64,000 nucleotides of DNA from Allorhizobium sonneratiae. Lineage in GTDB: Bacteria > Pseudomonadota > Alphaproteobacteria > Rhizobiales > Rhizobiaceae. The notes under the pieces were generated by a model that was given only the letters and a program-made list of their open reading frames with translations, did not search any database and had not been told where the DNA came from. Position numbers and translations under genes: made by a program. Where the stretch lies: positions 124,001 through 188,000 of the forward strand of contig NZ_JAMKOJ010000010.1 in the NCBI RefSeq assembly GCF_023700755.1, given 5' to 3'. Shown here in pieces: positions 58,746 to 64,000 of the stretch. Every line of letters begins with the position of its first letter. The stretch's first letter is position 1.

Positions 58746-58792
58746 TGATCATCAGCTCCTTAATATGATCATATTTTTATTTGTTATGATCA
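58746..58792. promoter_or_regulatory. Three phased TGATCA sites, candidate GntR operator
   Basis: TGATCA at 58746, 58766 and 58787, spaced 20 and 21 bp. The middle one is the centre of a 14-bp palindrome AATATGATCATATT (58762-58775). Confidence 0.6.
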
Positions 58793-58837
58793 TGTTTGTA
58801 AACCGGAAAAATTACCTGCAAAGCCGTTTTCGCTATG

Positions 58838-58934
58838 CTAGAGGTTTATTCCGAGAAAAATGCGTAGCGGTTTTCCATCTGGAAATGCGTAAGAACAAAG
58901 AGTTAGAGCGTATACACGAAACACTGGAACGCTC
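58838..58934 (-). repeat. RIME-like palindromic element, copy D (diverged)
   Basis: Reverse orientation: right module CCGAGAAAAATGCGTAGCGG with CATCTGGAAATGCG, linker AACAAAGAGTTAGAGCG and a degenerate palindrome ending GGAACGCTCC. Confidence 0.7.
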
Positions 58935-58982
58935 CAGGATCTGTGGACATTCAGCATCGAGGGAAAGAGCAGGATCTGGTTG

Positions 58983-59741
58983 ATGGACGTAAGGCAGGTC
59001 TCACTCGTCAGCGAGCCAAAGCAGAAGGGCGAATCCACCAAGAAATGGGTTTACCGATCCCTCAGCCGGGCGATCATGTCAGGCCGCTTTCCGCCCGGCC
59101 TGCCAGTCACCATTTCGGGTCTCTCGGAAAGTCTGGGGGTCAGCACCATGCCGGTGCGTGGCGCGCTGGACCAGCTGATCGCTGACGGCGCGCTCGAATA
59201 TCTCGACAACAGGCGGGTGCGCGTTCCCGATATCGGACCCGAACGCTTCGACGAGTTGATCGCGACCCGGATCGCGCTTGAAACCGTGGCCGCCGAACGG
59301 GCCATGCATTTCATCGACTACATCAGGATCGAACGGCTGATGCTGCTTGATGGCATGATCGACGAAGCCTATCAGGCCGGCGATATCGAGCTTGGCATTG
59401 AGCGCAATTTCACCTTTCACCGCTGTATGTATGAGGTCAGGCCGTCATTCGTGCTGCTGCCGCTGATCGAATCCGTCTGGCTGCGCATGGGGCCTTTCAT
59501 GCGCGAAGCCGTCGCACATCTCGAACAAAGCTATCAGGTTGACCGGCATGTAGAGGCAATCGAAGCGATCAAGCGCCGGGACGCCCAAGCGCTGCGGGAG
59601 GCGATCACCGCCGATATCCAGGACGGCGCAGGGCAAGCCGGACGTCAACGCTTGCTTGATGTCGCAAAGTCCAAGATCGACCATCCCGCAACACCGCTCA
59701 AGCCGCGCTCACCAGAAGGCGGAGCCAAGCCGTCAGCATGA
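58983..59741 (+). CDS. GntR family transcriptional regulator (FCD domain)
   Basis: 252-residue FadR/FCD-subfamily regulator. The DNA-binding domain contains SRAIMSGRFPPGLPVTISGL, ESLGVSTMPVRGALDQL and GALEYLDNRRVRVPDI. The C-terminal helical FCD domain begins ELIATRIALETVAAERA and has the metal/ligand His in ERNFTFHRCMYEV. ATG 58983 is chosen over a TTG three bases earlier. Divergent from the puuA-like gene, it most likely controls the polyamine genes through the TGATCA sites. A MatR-like role for matAB is less likely given the convergent layout. Confidence 0.88.
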   Translation: MDVRQVSLVSEPKQKGESTKKWVYRSLSRAIMSGRFPPGLPVTISGLSESLGVSTMPVRGALDQLIADGALEYLDNRRVRVPDIGPERFDELIATRIALETVAAERAMHFIDYIRIERLMLLDGMIDEAYQAGDIELGIERNFTFHRCMYEVRPSFVLLPLIESVWLRMGPFMREAVAHLEQSYQVDRHVEAIEAIKRRDAQALREAITADIQDGAGQAGRQRLLDVAKSKIDHPATPLKPRSPEGGAKPSA

Positions 59742-59744
59742 CGC

Positions 59745-59848
59745 CTCACCTGCATCATTCCTGAAATCGGGTAGGATTTAAGGTGAAAATGATGCAGCAG
59801 ATGAAACGTGTGACAGCGATTTTGTGCGCCTTATTGGGCGCACGCGCT
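59745..59848 (-). repeat. Dispersed ~105-bp repeat, copy 2
   Basis: Reverse complement of the repeat at 43660-43766: arms CTGCATCATT-like and AATGATGCAG, the block ATGAAACGTGTGACAGCG and a GTGCGCC-N6-GGCGCAC hairpin (59824-59843). Lies just after the gntR stop. Confidence 0.85.
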
Positions 59849-59879
59849 GTCGCTCTTGTGTGGTCGCATGTATGTTATC

Positions 59880-59901
59880 GTTCAATTGACGGCAATTGAA
59901 C
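59880..59901. terminator. Inverted repeat between convergent gntR and matB
   Basis: GTTCAATTG, 4-nt loop, CAATTGAAC, with outer GCATGT/ACATGC arms. Position suggests a bidirectional terminator; no clear T-run. Confidence 0.45.
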
Positions 59902-59911
59902 GCGACATGCT

Positions 59912-61426
59912 TTAACCTGCCATGAAACGACTTTTGTATGCCTCCCGTAGAGCCGCCTTTTGGACCTTTCCCATCGTGTTGCGGGGAAGTTCTTCAAGGA
60001 GAATGAGTTCGCGCGGCTGCTTGAAGCGTGCGAGGTGTTGTGCTGCAACATCCCTGATCGCGATAACATCAGGTCGAGCGCCGCTTCTGGGAACGATGAA
60101 ACCGAGCACGGCTTCGCCGAAGTCTGGATGAGGAACACCCACGACAGCACTTTCAAGAACGCCCGGTTGCTCATCGAGAAGAAGCTCAATTTCGCGGGGA
60201 TAGATGTTCAGGCCGCCCGAGATGATCAGATCCTTGGCACGACCGACGATATGGACATAGCCATCGTCATCGATGCGGCCAATGTCGCCGGTGATGAAGA
60301 AGCCGTTTTCGCGCAATTCGGCCTTTGTTTTTTCGGGCATGCCCCAGTATCCTTGGAACACATTGGGACCGCGCACTTCGATCATGCCGGTCTCGCCCTG
60401 CTTCAGCGGCACACCGGTCTCCGGATCGGTGATCAGAAGATCAACCCCCGGCAAGGGGAAGCCGACGGTTCCTGCCCTGCGCTCGCCTTCATAGGGGTTT
60501 GAGGTTGACATGTTCGTCTCCGTCATTCCGTAGCGTTCCAGAATGCGGTGGCCCGTGCGTGCCTCGAACTCCATATGCGTTTCCGCAAGAAGCGGTGCTG
60601 ATCCGGAAACGAACAGGCGCATGTGGGCCACCAGCTTGCGGTTAAAGCTCTGCTCGCCCAGCAGGCGCGTGTAAAAGGTGGGAACCCCCATCAGAACCGT
60701 TGCTTGCGGCATAAGCCGCAGCATCGCTGCGAGGTCGAATTTCGGCAGGAAAATCATCGATGACCGGGCCATCAGCGTGACATTACACGCCACAAAAAGC
60801 CCGTGCGTGTGGAAGATCGGCAGTGCGTGCAACAAAACATCGTCGCTATTGAAGCGCCAGAGATCCGCAAGCGTTTGTGCGTTGGAAAGGAGGTTCGCAT
60901 GGGTGAGCATCGCCCCCTTCGAACGGCCCGTCGTGCCGGATGTGTAAAGCAGTGCCGCGAGGTCATTGCCCTGTCTGTCTGCGATCGGGAAATCCGAAGG
61001 CTGTTGCGCTGCCTGGTGCGAAAGGCTTCCAGCGCCGGCGGCATCCAGCGTCAGCATTACCCGTCCCGCACCCACAAGCTTCTGCAATTGAGGGCCGATG
61101 GCGGGATCGCAAACGACGCCACGCGCGCCGCTGTCGGTGATGAAATAGTCCAGTTCCGCCAGCGTATAGGCCGTGTTCAGCGGCAGCAGGACGATACCAG
61201 ACATGACACAGGCCGCATAAAGTGCCAGCGCCTCCGGCGTCTTTTCCACCTGAACGGCAATCCGGTCGCCCGCAACAAGCCCGGCGGATTTCAGGACATT
61301 GGCCTGCCGCGCGGCAAGGGCGTGAAAGTCGCGATAGGTCAAGGTCGCGCCGTCAGCCTTGATCAGAAAGGCACGGTCACTCTCGCGGCCCGGGGCGAAC
61401 AGTGTGTCGTAAAGCGGATTAGGCAT
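59912..61426 (-). CDS. matB: Malonyl-CoA synthetase
   Basis: 504-residue adenylate-forming ligase activating malonate with CoA. The ATP motif is LLYTSGTTGRSKGAMLTH, the A5 motif YGMTETNMSTSNPYEGERR is typical for MatB, then GFFITGDIGRID and the catalytic Lys in LPRNTMGKVQKAAL. Start ATG 61426 (MPNPLYDTLFA) has GAGGG upstream and overlaps the matA stop by 8 nt; the frame to 61528 would lie inside matA. With matA it converts malonate to acetyl-CoA. Confidence 0.92.
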   Translation of the reverse strand: MPNPLYDTLFAPGRESDRAFLIKADGATLTYRDFHALAARQANVLKSAGLVAGDRIAVQVEKTPEALALYAACVMSGIVLLPLNTAYTLAELDYFITDSGARGVVCDPAIGPQLQKLVGAGRVMLTLDAAGAGSLSHQAAQQPSDFPIADRQGNDLAALLYTSGTTGRSKGAMLTHANLLSNAQTLADLWRFNSDDVLLHALPIFHTHGLFVACNVTLMARSSMIFLPKFDLAAMLRLMPQATVLMGVPTFYTRLLGEQSFNRKLVAHMRLFVSGSAPLLAETHMEFEARTGHRILERYGMTETNMSTSNPYEGERRAGTVGFPLPGVDLLITDPETGVPLKQGETGMIEVRGPNVFQGYWGMPEKTKAELRENGFFITGDIGRIDDDGYVHIVGRAKDLIISGGLNIYPREIELLLDEQPGVLESAVVGVPHPDFGEAVLGFIVPRSGARPDVIAIRDVAAQHLARFKQPRELILLEELPRNTMGKVQKAALREAYKSRFMAG

Positions 61427-62678
61427 CTTGAAGACCCTCGATAGACTGAAATGATTGTGCCTGCGTTCGCACCTGAGGGGATGCGATGACCTGCTTCTGA
61501 TTGGCAAAACTCTCGTGGTTCTGCTCAAGGCTTGCCAGATCGTAGAGATAATTCGTCATCACGCCGCAGCTTTCCCTCTGGCCGCGGTCAGACAGGTCTG
61601 CATCGGCATGGACGGCGTGGACGAGAGCGCCGTTGCCAAGGTGAAAGCGCGAGACGGGATCGTAGTGTTGTCCTGCGTCACGACGCGCCGACGTCAGATA
61701 ATGAGCGGCAGCGGCCAGCAATTGCGGCTTCGTCAGGCGCGAGGGCGAAAGGTGCTGCTCAGCGAGCCACCGGCTGAAGAGCGGCATGGGCGACAGCGTT
61801 GCGAATGTCGCAAGGTCCGGCAGTTCTGCCGCCAGATCGTTCACCACCTGCTTGATCAGCGAATTGCCGAAGGAGATGCCAGCAAGTCCGGCCTGGCAAT
61901 TGGAGATCGAATAGAAGATCGCCGTATCCGCCTGATGCGCGGCAAGCGGCGTGCGCTCGTCCGATAGCAGTGCCTGAACGGAACGCGCGATGCCTTTGGT
62001 CAAGGCCACTTCCACGAAAATCAGCGGCTCGTCCGGCATGGCAGGATGAAAAAAGGCAAAGCATCGGCGATCTTCGGGAGCGACGCGCCGGCGCAGATCC
62101 TCCCACGAGGAAATGGCATGCACGGCTTCGTACCGGATGATCTTTTCGAGGATATTGGCCGGGCTTTCCCAGTTGATCCGCCGCAGAACCAGAAAGCCGC
62201 GATTGAACCAGCTGGCAAAGAGGTGGCGAAAATCACAGTCAATCCGCATGCGGGGATCGTTCGATGGCAGAAGCCGCAGAAGGTCGGCACGCATGTCGAC
62301 CAGTTGCCGCGTCGCGTTCGGTACACGGTTGAGCCGGCGCGCAAGTTCCTGCCGACGCGGCTCCACAGCCTTCAGGAAGACATCGTAGCTACGCTGGTCG
62401 GGCACGGCTTTCAGAACCTCAAGCGTTTGCTCGACCCGGAGAGGGTCAATGTCGAGATCCTCGGCGAGGTAGCTGAAGAAATCGAGCTTTTCGGTGTCGT
62501 TCATGGCCGCATAAGCATCCAGGATCCGCTGCGCCGTCACGAGGCCGGAAATTTCCCCCTTGGAGGATAGAAGTTCCTCGACCAGAGATGGGATCGAGCG
62601 GCTCTCACGCGCAGGCGTGACCGGGCCCTTCATCGCTCGACGGAAAACCAGATCCAGAACATCTGACAATACACTCAT
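61419..62678 (-). CDS. matA: Malonyl-CoA decarboxylase
   Basis: 419-residue enzyme converting malonyl-CoA to acetyl-CoA and CO2. Helical N-terminal domain with FFSYLAEDLDIDP and the GNAT-like catalytic part with FYSISNCQAGLAGISFGNSL (catalytic Ser) and FHLGNGALVHAVHADADLSD (catalytic His). Start ATG 62678 (MSVLSDVLDLVF) is preferred over the TTG-type extension to 62696. It precedes and overlaps matB on the minus strand. No matC carrier is in the window. Confidence 0.92.
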   Translation of the reverse strand: MSVLSDVLDLVFRRAMKGPVTPARESRSIPSLVEELLSSKGEISGLVTAQRILDAYAAMNDTEKLDFFSYLAEDLDIDPLRVEQTLEVLKAVPDQRSYDVFLKAVEPRRQELARRLNRVPNATRQLVDMRADLLRLLPSNDPRMRIDCDFRHLFASWFNRGFLVLRRINWESPANILEKIIRYEAVHAISSWEDLRRRVAPEDRRCFAFFHPAMPDEPLIFVEVALTKGIARSVQALLSDERTPLAAHQADTAIFYSISNCQAGLAGISFGNSLIKQVVNDLAAELPDLATFATLSPMPLFSRWLAEQHLSPSRLTKPQLLAAAAHYLTSARRDAGQHYDPVSRFHLGNGALVHAVHADADLSDRGQRESCGVMTNYLYDLASLEQNHESFANQKQVIASPQVRTQAQSFQSIEGLQDA

Positions 62679-62813
62679 GGCGTCACACTCTTGCATGTGT
62701 CTGGCATGGAATCGGCCTGTCGCGATGATCTCGAACCGCGCGCACGCCTTGCATCTTTTTTGTCTCGCATAACGTCACGGCAAATCCGCTTGACGGGTGT
62801 GCGGGCGACGGGC

Positions 62814-63440
62814 TCAGGACAGCAAGCCCGCCGTCCGCCGCAGGATATCGGCCCAAAGCGCATAGCCGCCGGCATTCAGGTGAATGAAATCAGACTGGTA
62901 ATAGCGGCCCATAGGCCTGCCATTCTCACCCAGAAGAACCGTGGCGACATCGACAAATGTTGCCTGCCCGGATGTCCTGCACCAGTCGGCGGTGAGGCTG
63001 TTGTAGCGATCCACCTCATCGGCGTAGATCCAGCGGGTCGGGCTTTGCTTGGTGGACAGGATGAATATCTGCGCCTGCGGAAGCCCGTTGCTGATATCGC
63101 CGACAAGCGCCTCGAGATTGCGGAATGTCGAGAGCCCCGTCAGGCCATCATTGGCGATATCGTTCTCGCCGAAATAAAGGACAACGCGCTCCGGCTTCAG
63201 CGGCAGGAGCAGCTTGTCCAGATAGTGACGGCCGGAAAGGTTCGTGCCGCCGCCGAAGCCGAGATTGACCACATCCAGGCACTGAAGATCCTGCACCATC
63301 GTCCCCCAGAGGCGGAAGGAGGACGAGCCGTAGAAGGCGATCGGCGTCTTCGGCAAAGGTCCACGCTGAAGGCGCGCGAGAATGGCGACGATATCGTCTT
63401 CGAAGCGGTTGGTGGCCAGCGGTGCGGGAAAATCAAACAT
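62814..63440 (-). CDS. SGNH/GDSL-family hydrolase
   Basis: 208-residue esterase-like enzyme. Block I is [14 protein letters not shown] (nucleophilic Ser), block [14 protein letters not shown], block [15 protein letters not shown] and block [19 protein letters not shown] with the Asp-His pair. No signal peptide is evident, so it is probably cytoplasmic. ATG 63440 has AGGAG upstream; a longer frame to 63740 overlaps the ABC ATPase and is unlikely. It overlaps the preceding ATPase gene by 8 nt, suggesting it acts on an imported ester or acylated compound. Confidence 0.85.
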   Translation of the reverse strand: MFDFPAPLATNRFEDDIVAILARLQRGPLPKTPIAFYGSSSFRLWGTMVQDLQCLDVVNLGFGGGTNLSGRHYLDKLLLPLKPERVVLYFGENDIANDGLTGLSTFRNLEALVGDISNGLPQAQIFILSTKQSPTRWIYADEVDRYNSLTADWCRTSGQATFVDVATVLLGENGRPMGRYYQSDFIHLNAGGYALWADILRRTAGLLS

Positions 63441-64000
63441 GGGCAGTCTCCTGAATGGTCGTTTCGCCTGCGCGGTGGCAGGCCGTCCTGCGCCCTGTTG
63501 CCGTCGCTGCCAGCAGAGGCACGGCTTGGCGGCACAGATCGACTGCAATCGGGCAGCGTGGACGGAAGGCACAGCCGGAGGGCAAGGTGATCGGGCTCGG
63601 CGGATCGCCTTCCAGCGGCGCACGCTGACGGCGCTGGGAGGGACGCGGACGCGGAACGGATTCCAGAAGTCCGGCCGTGTAGGGATGCTGTGGCGCGTTG
63701 AGAACTGCCGCAGTTTCGCCCTCTTCAACGATGCGCCCAAGATACATCACGGCGATGCGGTCGCTGATATGCGACACGACACCAATGTCATGAGAAATGA
63801 AAAGCAGCGACAGCTCCATCTCGTCGCGCAGATCACACAGCAGATTGATGACCTGCGCACGGATTGAGACGTCCAGCGCCGAAACCGGCTCATCCGCTAC
63901 GATCAACCGTGGCTGTGTCGCAAGCGCACGCGCAATGCCGAGGCGCTGGCGCTGTCCGCCGGACAGCTCATGGGGAAACCGTTTTGCCTGATCGGGGCGC
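63433..64000 (-). CDS. Oligopeptide/dipeptide-type ABC transporter ATP-binding protein (5' part beyond window)
   Basis: C-terminal 188 codons of an OppF/DppF-class ATPase. The signature is [18 protein letters not shown], Walker [15 protein letters not shown] and switch [14 protein letters not shown]. The end carries the oligopeptide-class C-terminal domain with [14 protein letters not shown] and a Cys-rich [16 protein letters not shown] block. The frame is open at the right edge. It precedes the SGNH gene in the same transcript; rest of the importer lies outside. Confidence 0.9.
   Translation of the reverse strand, partial: RPDQAKRFPHELSGGQRQRLGIARALATQPRLIVADEPVSALDVSIRAQVINLLCDLRDEMELSLLFISHDIGVVSHISDRIAVMYLGRIVEEGETAAVLNAPQHPYTAGLLESVPRPRPSQRRQRAPLEGDPPSPITLPSGCAFRPRCPIAVDLCRQAVPLLAATATGRRTACHRAGETTIQETAHV

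Larger units (their letters stand above)
58559..58982. other. Divergent promoter region of puuA-like and gntR genes
   Basis: About 420 bp without a gene. It holds three phased TGATCA motifs (58746-58792) and a RIME-like element (58838-58934). Confidence 0.6.

Overview
The window looks like a chromosomal segment of a Rhizobiales alphaproteobacterium, most likely a Rhizobiaceae member (Rhizobium/Agrobacterium/Allorhizobium-like). The basis is overall gene content: a single groESL under a CIRCE element, a five-step hut pathway with HutF and HutG, an mctP plus DUF3311 pair, matAB, many PotABCD-type transporters, and several copies of a palindromic intergenic element resembling the rhizobial RIME family. 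GC is high except in a few AT-rich intergenic strips. No tRNA, rRNA, CRISPR array, phage or insertion sequence was seen. Genus is inference only.

Left part (1-25 kb). A leftward operon carries hydantoinase/oxoprolinase-type hyuB and hyuA followed by an ABC importer of the PotABCD class (permease cut by the left edge), with a MalT-type LuxR regulator upstream. Next come a phosphopantetheinyl transferase, recX, a GNAT acetyltransferase, a lipoprotein, ileS, a monocarboxylate symporter pair (mctP plus DUF3311), a small hypothetical gene, ribF and a HAD phosphatase. groES-groEL runs rightward, and a 124-bp unit spanning the groEL stop and terminator is repeated in tandem behind it. tag and two L,D-transpeptidases follow.

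Middle part (25-44 kb). This holds glpK-glpF and then a histidine-utilisation region. hutFC diverges from hutIHGUD across a HutC-type palindrome. A facing operon encodes a polar amino-acid ABC importer, a HutH paralogue whose MIO-forming Ala-Ser-Gly triad reads Ser-Ala-Gly, and a sarcosine-oxidase-like flavoprotein. A second HutC-like regulator diverges from this operon and ends at an in-frame amber codon 31 codons early.

Right part (44-64 kb). A tetR-amidohydrolase-DUF3237 operon diverges from potABCD-type genes, agmatine deiminase and an amidase-signature hydrolase. These are followed by an aldehyde dehydrogenase, the remains of a class I glutamine amidotransferase broken by a RIME-like element, a PuuB-like oxidase, a PuuA-like glutamine synthetase and a GntR regulator. 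Together they suggest agmatine uptake and conversion via putrescine and gamma-glutamyl intermediates towards GABA. The local copy of the last-step enzyme may be lost. The window ends with matB-matA (malonate to acetyl-CoA), an SGNH hydrolase and the end of an oligopeptide-type ABC ATPase.
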